This document shows positions 15,784-25,430 of a DNA stretch of 64,000 nucleotides, piece by piece; the stretch's first letter is position 1, and every line of letters begins with the position of its first letter. The notes under the pieces are model-generated. The model searched no databases. It was not told the origin of the DNA and saw only the letters and a list, made by a program, of their open reading frames with translations. Location: contig NZ_NNBP01000009.1 of assembly GCF_002803155.1 (NCBI RefSeq), positions 1-64,000 on the forward strand, read 5' to 3'. Source of the DNA: Streptomyces sp. CB02959 (GTDB lineage: Bacteria > Actinomycetota > Actinomycetes > Streptomycetales > Streptomycetaceae). The translations under genes and the position numbers were made by a program.

Positions 15784-16503
15784 ATGTACACCCAAGAACG
15801 CACGGCGATGGCGAATTTGGTGGTCGGCGGCCCGGTGGCGGTGAACAGCTATGACAACGCAATCGTGGCAGCGCTGCTCGAACAACGGCCGGTCATGCTC
15901 GTCCACGCCTTCAACGGCGGCTACCTGCGGCCCGCCGAGCTGAAGGAGGAGAGCCACGACAAGGGGGTCAAACTGGCCACCGCGCTCGACCCGGCCACCA
16001 AGGAGGCGCAGGGCCACCTCTGGTACATCACCCCCGGCGGCTTCTTCGGGCAGCGACCGCTGTACTTCATCGAGAGCGCCGCGGGCCAGGTGTCGCCGAC
16101 ACCCGCCGGTGCGGGCGGAGCCGACGGCGGGCGCGGCGACGACGGAGCGCCGAAGCCGCGGCGCAGGCGCATCACCGTCAACCAGGACGCCCCCAAGAGC
16201 ACGGCCGACACCGTCCAGGTCGGCCTCCCCGACAAGGTCGGCGACAAGTGGCGCGGGAAGAACGGCGCACCCGAGGACACCCAGCTCTGGGTCGTCACGG
16301 TGACGCCGTGGGGCGGGATCACCTTCGTGCCGATCACCCACCCCGACGCCATCCTCGGGTTCAAGGACCATGCGGTCACGGCCGACAGCGAGACGCGCCT
16401 CACCTACAACTGGGGTGGGGACTTCACCGGGACGGTCATCAACACGTTCTACCCGCGGCTGCCCAGCGAGTGGAACGTCCCGTACCACCACGTCTTCACG
16501 TGA
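15784..16503 (+). CDS. Possible beta-trefoil protein of the lectin/pore-former island
   Basis: A 239-residue protein without signal peptide. Residues ~25-100 carry trefoil-like features (VMLVHAFNGGYLRPAEL, HLWYITPGG, PLYFIES). A Gly/Asp/Arg-rich linker (~108-130) follows, then a second beta-rich part with TQLWVVTVTPWGG and a C-terminus rich in aromatic residues (WNVPYHHVF). I cannot name the family with confidence. The ATG at 15784 has GGTGAGG eight bases upstream. It is 67 bases ahead of the ricin-FG-GAP gene, likely in one operon, divergent from the pore-former. Confidence 0.72.
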   Translation: MYTQERTAMANLVVGGPVAVNSYDNAIVAALLEQRPVMLVHAFNGGYLRPAELKEESHDKGVKLATALDPATKEAQGHLWYITPGGFFGQRPLYFIESAAGQVSPTPAGAGGADGGRGDDGAPKPRRRRITVNQDAPKSTADTVQVGLPDKVGDKWRGKNGAPEDTQLWVVTVTPWGGITFVPITHPDAILGFKDHAVTADSETRLTYNWGGDFTGTVINTFYPRLPSEWNVPYHHVFT

Positions 16504-16570
16504 TCCGCGGCCACCGCCGTGCCAGACCCGTCCCGAGCCAACGCCCGCACTGCCTGGAAGAGGCACCACG

Positions 16571-18415
16571 ATGCCCGTGCCCACGGAAGAACTGAAACTG
16601 GAGATCGTCAACGCCGCCACGGGGAAGACCCTCGGCGCCAAGGCCGCGCCGAGCGCGGACGGTGCGCTCGTCGTCCGCGACTTCCCCGATGACGGCCCGC
16701 GCCCGGAGCAGTGGCAGCTCGCCCCCGTACCAGCCGCGCAAGGCGAGCAAGCACCGGACGACCAGGCATATGTGATCCGCAACGCGGTCAGCGGAAAGGT
16801 ACTCGACAACCCTGCCGCCAAGGACCGCGGCGTCCGCCAGTGGGACGCCGCCGCCGGCAAGAAGGGCCAGCAGTGGCACGTCGTCCCCGTTGAGGGCGAA
16901 GCGGGCCTCTACTTCATCGAGGGCGCGACCGATGGCGCCGTTCTCGACCTCGACGACCCCGGCGAGGACGACACCCGGATCGTCCTGCGCGAGCACGACG
17001 ACGGCGCGGAGAGCCAGCGGTGGCGGTTCGTCCCGGCCGAGCCCGAGCGCACCAGCGACCCCGTGCTGCGCTGGGCAGCGCTGGGCCACTGGAACGGCCG
17101 CCAGTCCTGGCGGCTGGACCGCTCGACCGCGCTGCGGCCGACACCCGACGCGACGCCCTCGTTCAGCAACATGCTGCTGGTCCTTGAGCAGTTCGGGAGC
17201 GACAAGGACGCCGGGGAATGGAAGAGCGACGGGGCCAACCGCTCTCCCGGCGGGCAATCGGGCTGGTGGGCCGGGGCCGGGGCGCGGTTCCTCGCCGACA
17301 CCACAGGAGCCAAGCGGTCGGACATCGTGGGGCTCAAACCCGCGAAGGGCGCCGTGGCATCGTCCGGCAGAGGCGACGGGACGTTCGACGACGAGCGCGT
17401 CCTGCACCAGGCCGTGCCCTCCCCGAACCCCGCGGACCTGTGGACCCTCGTGGACACGACGGGCGACGGCCGGCCCGACATCGTCGTGCTTGCCACCGAC
17501 GGTGTCCGGGTGTCCGCTCAGGACGAGGAAGGGAAGTTCGCGCCCGCGGGCGGCGAGCTGGTCCTCAAGGCGTTCGGACACGGGCAGCAGGCAGGTGGTT
17601 GGCTGGCCGACAGGCACCCCCGCTTCGTCGCCGACACCACCGGCGACGGCAGGCTCGATGTCGTCGGCTGCCACGACGACGGCGTCTGGGCCTCCCTCCA
17701 AGACGAGGAGGGAAAGTTCGCGCCGATCGCCGACGAACCCGTTCTCCGGGCGTTCGGCCACGACGAGAAGGCGGGTGGCTGGCTGGCCGACAAGCACCCC
17801 CGCTTCCTCGCCGACACCACCGGCGACGGCAGGCTCGACATCGTCGGCTGCCACGACGACGGCGTCTGGGTCTCCCTCCAGGACGAGGAAGGGACGTTCG
17901 CCGAGCCTTTGTACGTCCTCGACGACTTCGGGGTCGACCAGGGGTGGAGCTCGGTCGAGGAGCACCCCCGGTTCCTGCTCAGGACCACCGAAGGCGGAGC
18001 ACTGGACATCGTCGGGTTCGGCCCGCAGGGCGTCGTCGTGTCACGCGGGCGCGGCGACGGCACGTTCGAGCCCTCGAAGCTCGTCCTGAACGACTTCGGG
18101 CTCGCCCAGGGGTGGACGAGCGGGAAGCACCTCCGCTTCCTCGCCGACGTCACCGGCGACGGCGACCCGGACATCGTCGGCTTCGGCGACGAGGGGGTCT
18201 GGGTGTCGCACAGTCGCGGCGAAGGCCGTTTCGAGCAGGCCCAGTTGGTGTGCCGCGGGTTCGGGCACAACGAGGACGCCGGCGGCTGGCGGGTCGACCG
18301 CCACCCCCGCTTCCTCGCCGACATCACCGGTGACGGGCGCGTCGACATCGTCGGCTTCGGCGGCCCGGGGGTGTACGTGGCCCGAAACCTCTTCCGCCGC
18401 TTCAGGACCCGATAA
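16571..18415 (+). CDS. Ricin-type lectin fused to a seven-repeat FG-GAP propeller
   Basis: 614 residues. Residues 1-~165 are a ricin B-like beta-trefoil: three units, each ending in a QxW-type motif (EQWQL, QQWHV, QRWRF). Residues ~200-614 hold seven FG-GAP/VCBS repeats of 52-60 residues with Ca2+ loops of the form DxTGDGxxD. Loops 1 (DTTGAKRSD) and 5 (RTTEGGALD) are degenerate. Seven units fit a closed integrin-alpha-like propeller. No signal peptide. The ATG at 16571 has GAAGAGG upstream. The architecture parallels the NHL-lectin gene 4.5 kb away: a lectin on one side, a protein-binding wheel on the other. A receptor-binding component for the pore-former is an attractive but untested idea. 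Confidence 0.87.
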   Translation: MPVPTEELKLEIVNAATGKTLGAKAAPSADGALVVRDFPDDGPRPEQWQLAPVPAAQGEQAPDDQAYVIRNAVSGKVLDNPAAKDRGVRQWDAAAGKKGQQWHVVPVEGEAGLYFIEGATDGAVLDLDDPGEDDTRIVLREHDDGAESQRWRFVPAEPERTSDPVLRWAALGHWNGRQSWRLDRSTALRPTPDATPSFSNMLLVLEQFGSDKDAGEWKSDGANRSPGGQSGWWAGAGARFLADTTGAKRSDIVGLKPAKGAVASSGRGDGTFDDERVLHQAVPSPNPADLWTLVDTTGDGRPDIVVLATDGVRVSAQDEEGKFAPAGGELVLKAFGHGQQAGGWLADRHPRFVADTTGDGRLDVVGCHDDGVWASLQDEEGKFAPIADEPVLRAFGHDEKAGGWLADKHPRFLADTTGDGRLDIVGCHDDGVWVSLQDEEGTFAEPLYVLDDFGVDQGWSSVEEHPRFLLRTTEGGALDIVGFGPQGVVVSRGRGDGTFEPSKLVLNDFGLAQGWTSGKHLRFLADVTGDGDPDIVGFGDEGVWVSHSRGEGRFEQAQLVCRGFGHNEDAGGWRVDRHPRFLADITGDGRVDIVGFGGPGVYVARNLFRRFRTR

Positions 18416-18619
18416 CTCCTGTCACCCCGACCCGATGTGCGGCCTGGCACGCCTTCGCCTGCGAGGCCGCACGTCGGGCAACCGCCGTAACGGGAAAGGA
18501 TCGAGGGCGAGGCGGAACCGGCAAGCAAAGCTCACGTCCGGCGGGTGGGGCGCTTGCCCGCGGCCCGCGGTGCTCGCTTGGTTTCGCCGGGTACCGGCGT
18601 GGCGTTGTCCCTCCGGCGC

Positions 18620-19396
18620 TCACGGGGTCGCGCGCACGATGACGAGCGATCCTTCGTAGGTCGGCTGCTTGCGCAGGTGGCCGAACTCCTCGTCCCAGGC
18701 ACCGGAGTCCAGGTCGTGGCGCAGGGTCGTGTCGAAGTGTTCGCGAACGCGGTCGTCGACGAAGCTCCAGGCCGAACACGCCTGGCGGGCCGCCGGGTCG
18801 AGCAGCATCTCGGGGCGGCCGTAGTACGCCTCGTTGAAGCCGTCCGTGCAGTCCAGGGGGATGGGCACGGTCTGGACCGTGCTGGTGCCGCCGAGGGCGG
18901 CGGCCAGTTCCTCGATGGGCGGGTAGCGGCGGGCCTCGGTGTCGAGGACCTCGGGCGCGTACCGGTACAGCCAGAAGTCCCGTACCAGGTCGGGATCGCA
19001 GGTGAGGAGGACGACCGGGCCGCGGGTCACGCGGCGCATCTCGCGCAGGCCGGCCTGGACGTCGGACCACTGGTGCACGCTGAACAGCGTCATCGCCCCG
19101 TCGAACTCCCCGTCGGCGAAGGGCAGGTCCTCGGCGACGGCGTCGATCGCCAGGGCGAGCTGCGTGGGCCGCTGGGCGCGCATCGACTCCGAAGGCTCGA
19201 CCGCCGTCACTTCCCGAGCCGCGCTCTCGTAGGAGCCGGCGCCGGCGCCGACGTTGAGTACCGTCCGGGAGTCGTCCAGGGTCTCCGCGATGAACCGGGC
19301 GATGCGCGCGTCCGGGCGGCGGAAGGAGGAGTATCCGGAGCCGATCGCGCCGTAGTCGACGTCGCCGGCGCTGCCGTCGTGGGTTCGTGTGGTCAT
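18620..19396 (-). CDS. Class I SAM-dependent methyltransferase
   Basis: 258 residues with a Rossmann methyltransferase fold. Motif I is VLNVGAGAGSYE (~45-57), the acidic loop is AVEP, and motif IV lies near FDGAMTLFSVHQW. The C-terminal half (YYGRPEMLLDP, then ARQACSAW) is typical of the ubiquinone/menaquinone-type (UbiE-like) small-molecule group. The substrate is unknown. The ATG at 19396 has GAGGTAAGG upstream. It stands alone, separated by about 200 bp from the FG-GAP gene and 650 bp from the peptidase. Confidence 0.85.
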   Translation of the reverse strand: MTTRTHDGSAGDVDYGAIGSGYSSFRRPDARIARFIAETLDDSRTVLNVGAGAGSYESAAREVTAVEPSESMRAQRPTQLALAIDAVAEDLPFADGEFDGAMTLFSVHQWSDVQAGLREMRRVTRGPVVLLTCDPDLVRDFWLYRYAPEVLDTEARRYPPIEELAAALGGTSTVQTVPIPLDCTDGFNEAYYGRPEMLLDPAARQACSAWSFVDDRVREHFDTTLRHDLDSGAWDEEFGHLRKQPTYEGSLVIVRATP

Positions 19397-20047
19397 GGGG
19401 CCTTACCTCGCCTCGTGAGCAGGATCAGGGGAAGACGAGCCCACACGCCGCCGGTTGTGTGCCGGTCGGCGTGAACGGGCCCGTGACGGTGCTGGCTGGG
19501 AGCGCTATGAGCAGAGCCGGGGCCGTTTCCGGCCGCTGTCGGTGCGTTCGCGGCCGGGTGTCTGCGCGGGCGCGCACTCCGGGGGCGGTGGCGCGCACAC
19601 GCCGATGTCCGGCAACCACGTGCGGACGTCACCTTCGTACCCGCTGTCGGCCACCTGCCCCGCCTCCTTCACGCCGGTGTCTTTCCCCGCCCATCCTGCA
19701 TCTGCGGTGGGGATTCAACAATCACCTGCCAATTGCTTGGCCAATCACCCAAATCGCAACGCAGGTGGGCTTGGGATATTGGAGGTAGCGACAGTCGGCA
19801 CCGGGTCGGGAGGTCCGGCGAGGGGAAACGGGCGCAGAGGAAGGCCGGAGTCTGGCGGGACGGGTGTCCGTTTGGCGGGAATCTTCTTGCACCTGCGGAT
19901 GCGGCATACGATGATCGAACGAGGGTGTCCGCAACGCCGCCATCCGGCATTGCCGAGCAACCGTCAGCAACGGGCCGGGCGTGTGCAACGCCGCCCCGCT
20001 GTGCCGATGCCGGCGGTGCGCCCGCCACCACGGGAGGGAAAGACCTC
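19397..20047. other. 651-bp intergenic region without a recognised gene
   Basis: No open frame with a ribosome site and convincing composition was found. Around 19690-19770 it is distinctly AT-richer, and a TACGAT box at 19907-19912 could serve the peptidase gene. Nothing else is identified. Confidence 0.5.
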
Positions 20048-20755
20048 GTGACAGACGAGACACCCGACGTGCCGGAAGCCCGGCGGGTCGAAGGGCTGGT
20101 TGCGGCTCAGGAGAAGGCCATTGCGCTGTTCGCCGAGGTGGAGGCTCGTGGGCTGGTGGTGCCCGGCCGGGGTGAGCGCGAGGTCAGCGACCTGATCCGG
20201 GACCTGGCCAACGAGATGTTCGGCACCACCAAGCACTGGCACAAGCGGATCATCCGCTCCGGGCCCAACACCCTCGCGCCGTACCGGGAGAATCCGCCGG
20301 ACCGGGTCATCGGGTCCGATGACATCGCGTTCGCCGACTTCGGCCCGATCTTCGAGGAGTACGAGGCGGACTTCGGCCGCACGTACGTCTTCGGCGACGA
20401 CTCGCACAAGCACCGTCTCCGCCAGGACCTGCCGCGTATCTTCGACGCCGGCCGGGCCTTCTTCGCCGCCCATCCGGAGGTCACCGGACGGCAGTTGCAC
20501 GCCGAGGTCGAGCGCCTGGCCGCGGCGGCCGGCTGGACCATCGGCATCTGGCACGCCGGCCACCTGGTCGGCGAGTTCCCGCACGAGACGAACGACGGCG
20601 CCAAGGCCGACTCCTACATCACGCCGGAGAACGACACCCCGTTGCGCCGCACGGACCGGGCGGGCCGGACGTGCCACTGGATTCTCGAACTCCATCTGAT
20701 CGACCGGGAACGGGGCTTCGGCGGCTTCTACGAACAACTCCTCGACCTCGCCTGA
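20048..20755 (+). CDS. M24-type metallopeptidase-like protein
   Basis: 235 residues, a short pita-bread (M24) catalytic domain lacking the N-terminal creatinase domain. Candidate metal ligands are in order: Asp of FADFGPIF, Asp of YEADFGRT, His of WHAGHLVGE, Glu of ILELHL and a terminal Glu in GFYEQ. Members are aminopeptidases, prolidases or binding proteins that lost activity. All five positions look occupied here. The GTG at 20048 follows GGGAGGG with long spacing. No operon partner. Confidence 0.8.
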   Translation: MTDETPDVPEARRVEGLVAAQEKAIALFAEVEARGLVVPGRGEREVSDLIRDLANEMFGTTKHWHKRIIRSGPNTLAPYRENPPDRVIGSDDIAFADFGPIFEEYEADFGRTYVFGDDSHKHRLRQDLPRIFDAGRAFFAAHPEVTGRQLHAEVERLAAAAGWTIGIWHAGHLVGEFPHETNDGAKADSYITPENDTPLRRTDRAGRTCHWILELHLIDRERGFGGFYEQLLDLA

Positions 20756-20922
20756 CGCCCCGCTCCGCGGTCCGGCGCGCAGGCACCGTCCCCGCGGGGC
20801 CCCGGATCGCGCGGCGTGACGGCCCGGCGCCGCCTCCCCGACCGGGTCGCAACGGGCCCGCTCGCCTCACACGGCCCTGTCGGGGCGTGTGCGCGGGGCG
20901 TAACCCCGCACACTCCTGTCGT

Positions 20923-20938
20923 GTGACGGGCCGGAAAT
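20923..20938 (+). promoter_or_regulatory. GlnR-like box upstream of nasA
   Basis: GTGAC-N6-GAAAT matches the GTnAC-N6-GAAAC half of the streptomycete GlnR box. A second GTAAC at 20900-20904 lies upstream but one base out of the ideal 22-bp period. The nearest gene is nasA, a known GlnR target in Streptomyces, 91 bases downstream. Confidence 0.5.
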
Positions 20939-21029
20939 TCGATCTTTCTACGGTGCTGGTCATGGGACTGCCCGCCACCGGCGGACGGTCCCGGTCGGGA
21001 AGGCACACGCACCGCGGGGTGGGGTTTCG

Positions 21030-24000
21030 GTGGCATCTGGCTCGAAGGACGGCAGTGTCCGCACGGTCTGCTCGTACTGCGGGGTCGGCTGCGGGATCGT
21101 GCTGGACGTGGCGCGGGATCCCGCGGACGGCCGCCGCCGCGCGGCGAAGGCGTCCGGGGACAAGGCGCACCCCACCAACTTCGGCCGCCTGTGTACGAAG
21201 GGGGCGACCAGCGCGGACATGTCTGCGGCGCCCGGGCGGATGGCGCAGGCACTGGTGCGGGCCGAGCGCGGCGCACAGCCGGTCGGGACGGACGTCGACG
21301 AGGCCATCGCTTCGGTCGCCGGGCGACTGCGGGCGGTCCTGGACGAGCACGGGCCGGACGCGGTGTCGTTCTACGTGTCCGGGCAGATGTCCCTGGAGGC
21401 GCAGTACCTGGCGAACAAGCTGGCCAAGGGGTTCGTGCGGACCCATCAGATCGAGTCGAACTCGCGGCTGTGCATGGCCTCGGCCGGGTCCGGTTACAAG
21501 CTGTCGCTGGGCGCGGACGGCCCACCCGGCTCGTACCAGGACTTCGACCGTGCGGACGTGTTCTTCGTCATCGGCGCCAACATGGCCGACTGCCACCCGA
21601 TCCTCTTCCTGCGCATGATGGACCGGGTCAAGGCCGGCGCCAAGCTCATCGTCGTCGATCCCCGCCGCAACGCCACCGCCGACAAGGCCGACCTCTTCCT
21701 CCGGATCAGGCCCGGCACCGACCTCGCCCTGCTGAACGGCCTGTTGCACCTGCTGGTCGCGAACGGCCACGCCGACGAGGAGTTCATCGCCGAGTTCACC
21801 GAGGGCTGGGAGGAGATACCCGCCTTCCTCGCGGACTACCCGCCCGACCGGGTCGCGGAGCTCACCGGCCTCGCCGAGGACGACATCCGGCAGGCCGCCC
21901 GGTGGATCGGCGAGGCCGGTGACTGGATGAGCTGCTGGACCATGGGCCTGAACCAGTCCACCCACGGCACCTGGAACACCAACGCCCTGATCAATCTGCA
22001 CCTGGCCACCGGCGCCATCTGCCGCCCGGGGTCCGGTCCGTTCTCGCTGACCGGCCAGCCCAATGCCATGGGCGGCCGGGAGATGGGCTACATGGGGCCC
22101 GGCCTGCCCGGACAGCGCTCCGTGCTGGTCGCGGACGAGCGCGCCTTCGTCGAGGGCCTGTGGAACGTCCCCGAGGGCTCCCTGCGTCCCGAGGCCGGGC
22201 GCGGCACCGTCGAGATGTTCGAGCGGATGGCCGCCGGCGATATCAAGGCGTGCTGGATCATCTGCACCAACCCGGTCGCCTCGGTCGCCAACCGCAGGAC
22301 CGTCATCGCCGGTCTGGAGGCCGCCGAACTCGTCGTCACCCAGGATGTCTTCGCCGACACGGAGACCAACGCGTACGCCGATGTCGTGCTGCCCGCGACG
22401 CTGTGGGCGGAGTCCGACGGCGTCATGATCAACTCCGAGCGGAACCTCACCCTCGTACAAGGGGTGCTCGACCCGCCCGGACAGGCACTGCCCGACTGGC
22501 AGCTGATCGCCCGGGTGGCCTGCGCGATGGGGTTCGCCGACGCGTTCACCTACGCCTGTGCGGAGGAGGTGTTCGAGGAGCTCAAGCAGGCGTGGAACCC
22601 CAAGACCGGCTGGGACCTGCGCGGTGTCACCTACGAGCGGTTGCGCACCACACCGGTCCAGTGGCCGGCACCGGACGCCGGCGGTCCGGACCGCAACCCG
22701 ATCCGCTACCTCAACGACGGAGTCAGCCAGACACTGCTGGAGCGCGCGGACGGCACACGCCCCCGCCTGGCCTTCCCGACCGCGAGCGGACGCGCCCGGT
22801 TCTTCGCGCGGCCGCACCTCCCACCGGCCGAACTCCCCGACGACGACTACCCGTTCGTCCTCAACACGGGCCGCCTCCCCCACCAGTGGCACACGCTGAC
22901 CAAGACCGGCAAGGTCGCCAGGCTCGCCAAACTCAACCCCGGTCCGTTCGTGGAGGTCCATCCCGAGGACGCCGACGCGAGGGGGATCGTGGAGGGCGAC
23001 CAGGTGGAGATCGCCTCCCGCCGCGGGCGTGCCGTCCTGCCCGCCGTGGTCACCGGCCGGGTCCGGCCCGGTACGTGCTTCGCGCCCTTCCACTGGAACG
23101 ACCTGTTCGGCGAATACCTCAGCATCAACGCCGTCACCAACGACGCCGTCGACCCGGTCTCCTTCCAACCCGAGTTCAAGGTCTGCGCCGTCGCCCTCAC
23201 CAAGACGGCCGCCCCCACCCCGGAAGCCCGCCCGAGCTCGCGGCCCGAGGCGGCCCCGACGGCCGCCGCGCGGCAACCGGCGCCCGCGGACGCCGTACCC
23301 GCCGCCGCCGTACCCGCGGACGCCGTACCCGCCGCCGCCGGCTCCCCCGTCCAGGCACTCGCCGCCCTCTTCGGCATCACCGACCTCGTCCCCGCGCCCC
23401 TGGCCGAGCCGGAGCGCCGCTACCTCTCCGGCTATCTCTCCGGTCTCGCCATGGCTCCGCCCGACGGTCGTGTCCCCGTACTGCCGCCCGACGCGCCCTT
23501 CGCCCCCGCCTCCGCACGGTGGGTCGACGGCGTCCTCGCCGGCATGTTCTCCCGCGCCGCCGCGCCCGACACCGCCGCGCCTCCCGCCACCGCACCGGCA
23601 GCCGACGCGGCCGTACCGCCCCGTCGCCTGGTCATCCTGTGGGCCTCGCAGACCGGCAACGCCGAGGAGTTCGCCGCCACCGCCGCCGCGCACCTCACCG
23701 AGACGGGCCGCACCCCCGAACTGCTCCCCATGACCGACCTCGCTCCGGGACAGCTCGCCACCGGCACCGACACCGACCTGCTGGTCGTCACCAGCACCTT
23801 CGGCGACGGTGACGCCCCTGACAACGGCGCCGACTTCTGGCGGGCACTGTCCGCCCCGGACACCGGTCCGCTGGCGGGAATCCGGTACGCGGTGCTCGCC
23901 TTCGGGGACTCCGCCTACGACGACTTCTGCGGCCACGGCCGCCGGCTCGACGAGCGGTTCGACGCGCTCGGGGCCACCCGGCTCGTCGCCCGCACCGACT

Positions 24001-25313
24001 GCGAGCCCGACTTCGAGGAGGCCGCCGCGCGGTGGCTCGGCCAGGTGGTCACCGCCCTGGCCGCGTCCGACGACCGACCGGCCGGGGCCGCGGGCGGGGG
24101 CGGGGGCGGGACGGCCGCCCCCGATCCCGTCGTCACCACCGCCGGCGCGCCCGCGCCCACCGTCGCCTCCGCGCCGCCGGCTCCCGCACCGGCCGCCCCC
24201 ACCAAGGCGTCACCGTTCGCCACCCTGCTCATCGGCAACAGGTTGCTGAGCCTGGCCGGTTCCCAGAAGGAGGTACGGCAGTTCGCCTTCGACACCCGCG
24301 ACGGCGCACTCGCCTACGACGCCGGTGACGCCCTCGGCATATGGCCGGTCAACGGCGCCGGTCTGGTCGCCGAATGGCTCGCCCTCACCGGACTGGACCC
24401 CGACGAACCGGTCGCCCTCGGCGGCGCGCAGCTCCCCTTCGAAGACGCGCTGCGCACCCGCCTGGACATCGCCCGGGTCTCCACCGGCCTGCTGAAGTTC
24501 GTAGCGGACCGCACCGGCAGTCACGACCTGAAGCGGCTGCTGCGGCCCGACAACAAGGACGCGCTCGCGAAGTGGAGTTGGGGCCGTCAGGCCGCCGACG
24601 TCGCCGCCGCGTTCCCGGTACGCGCGTCCGCCGCGGAATGGGCCGCCGTGCTCAAGCCGCTCCAGCCCCGCCTGTACTCCATCTCCTCCAGTCCGCTCGC
24701 GCACCCCGGCGAGGTGCGGCTCACGGTGTCCGTCGTCCGCTACACCAACGACCTCGGCCGCGACCGCGCAGGCACCTGCTCGACCTACCTCGCCGACTGT
24801 GCGGACGACGGCCCGGTACACGTCTTCGTGCAGCGCTCACCGCACTTCCGCCCGCCCGCCGACCCCGCCACCCCCATGATCATGGTCGGCCCCGGAACCG
24901 GTGTGGCGCCCTTCGTGGGTTTCCTCGAAGACCGCCAGGCCCGCGGCCACACCGGCCCCAACTGGCTCTTCTTCGGTGAACAGCGCCAGGCCACCGACTT
25001 CTACTACCGCCGGGAACTGGAGACGTACCGGGCATCGGGCCACCTCGACCGCCTCGACCTCGCCTTCTCGCGCGACCAGCGCAAGAAGGTCTACGTCCAG
25101 GACCGGATGCGGGAGAACGGTGCCCGCCTGTGGCAGTGGCTCCAGGACGGCGCCCACTTCTACGTCTGCGGCGACGCCGGACGCATGGCCAAGGACGTCG
25201 ACCAGGCACTCAGGGACATCGCCGCCACCCACGGCGGCCTGGGCGACGACGACGCCACCGCCTACGTCAGGCGCCTCGCCGCAGACAAACGCTACGTCCG
25301 CGACGTGTACTGA
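21030..25313 (+). CDS. nasA: Assimilatory nitrate reductase fused to a CysJ-type flavoprotein
   Basis: 1427 residues, a self-contained NADPH-dependent nitrate reductase. The N-terminus has the 4Fe-4S cysteines C14, C17, C21 and C55 (CSYCGVGC, then LCTKG). It is followed by the molybdopterin oxidoreductase core (to ~580) and the molydopterin dinucleotide-binding domain (~600-720). After a Pro/Ala linker with a 30-bp tandem duplication come flavodoxin (~866-1010, ILWASQTGNAEEF), an FAD-binding domain (RLYSISSSP) and an NAD(P)-binding domain (GPGTGVAPFVGFL, ending VRDVY). Electrons would pass NADPH-FAD-FMN-FeS-Mo. It acts in the cytoplasm, reducing nitrate to nitrite. GTG start. No nitrite reductase or nitrate transporter is adjacent. 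Confidence 0.93.
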   Translation: MASGSKDGSVRTVCSYCGVGCGIVLDVARDPADGRRRAAKASGDKAHPTNFGRLCTKGATSADMSAAPGRMAQALVRAERGAQPVGTDVDEAIASVAGRLRAVLDEHGPDAVSFYVSGQMSLEAQYLANKLAKGFVRTHQIESNSRLCMASAGSGYKLSLGADGPPGSYQDFDRADVFFVIGANMADCHPILFLRMMDRVKAGAKLIVVDPRRNATADKADLFLRIRPGTDLALLNGLLHLLVANGHADEEFIAEFTEGWEEIPAFLADYPPDRVAELTGLAEDDIRQAARWIGEAGDWMSCWTMGLNQSTHGTWNTNALINLHLATGAICRPGSGPFSLTGQPNAMGGREMGYMGPGLPGQRSVLVADERAFVEGLWNVPEGSLRPEAGRGTVEMFERMAAGDIKACWIICTNPVASVANRRTVIAGLEAAELVVTQDVFADTETNAYADVVLPATLWAESDGVMINSERNLTLVQGVLDPPGQALPDWQLIARVACAMGFADAFTYACAEEVFEELKQAWNPKTGWDLRGVTYERLRTTPVQWPAPDAGGPDRNPIRYLNDGVSQTLLERADGTRPRLAFPTASGRARFFARPHLPPAELPDDDYPFVLNTGRLPHQWHTLTKTGKVARLAKLNPGPFVEVHPEDADARGIVEGDQVEIASRRGRAVLPAVVTGRVRPGTCFAPFHWNDLFGEYLSINAVTNDAVDPVSFQPEFKVCAVALTKTAAPTPEARPSSRPEAAPTAAARQPAPADAVPAAAVPADAVPAAAGSPVQALAALFGITDLVPAPLAEPERRYLSGYLSGLAMAPPDGRVPVLPPDAPFAPASARWVDGVLAGMFSRAAAPDTAAPPATAPAADAAVPPRRLVILWASQTGNAEEFAATAAAHLTETGRTPELLPMTDLAPGQLATGTDTDLLVVTSTFGDGDAPDNGADFWRALSAPDTGPLAGIRYAVLAFGDSAYDDFCGHGRRLDERFDALGATRLVARTDCEPDFEEAAARWLGQVVTALAASDDRPAGAAGGGGGGTAAPDPVVTTAGAPAPTVASAPPAPAPAAPTKASPFATLLIGNRLLSLAGSQKEVRQFAFDTRDGALAYDAGDALGIWPVNGAGLVAEWLALTGLDPDEPVALGGAQLPFEDALRTRLDIARVSTGLLKFVADRTGSHDLKRLLRPDNKDALAKWSWGRQAADVAAAFPVRASAAEWAAVLKPLQPRLYSISSSPLAHPGEVRLTVSVVRYTNDLGRDRAGTCSTYLADCADDGPVHVFVQRSPHFRPPADPATPMIMVGPGTGVAPFVGFLEDRQARGHTGPNWLFFGEQRQATDFYYRRELETYRASGHLDRLDLAFSRDQRKKVYVQDRMRENGARLWQWLQDGAHFYVCGDAGRMAKDVDQALRDIAATHGGLGDDDATAYVRRLAADKRYVRDVY

Positions 25314-25430
25314 CCGCGCCGCCGACCCCATCGGGGCCGCACAGGCACAGGTGAGGGCCTTCCCACGGCTTTCCCGGCAGTGGCTGGTCATCCGGTGCGT
25401 GCGGTGTCGGGGGCGGACAACGGGAGTTGT

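Noticed and set aside
20619..23936. Open frame of over 1100 codons antisense to nasA
   Set aside because: High-GC third-position bias opens antisense frames. Its translation is Gly/Arg/Val-rich without domains, while the nasA strand has full enzyme motifs.
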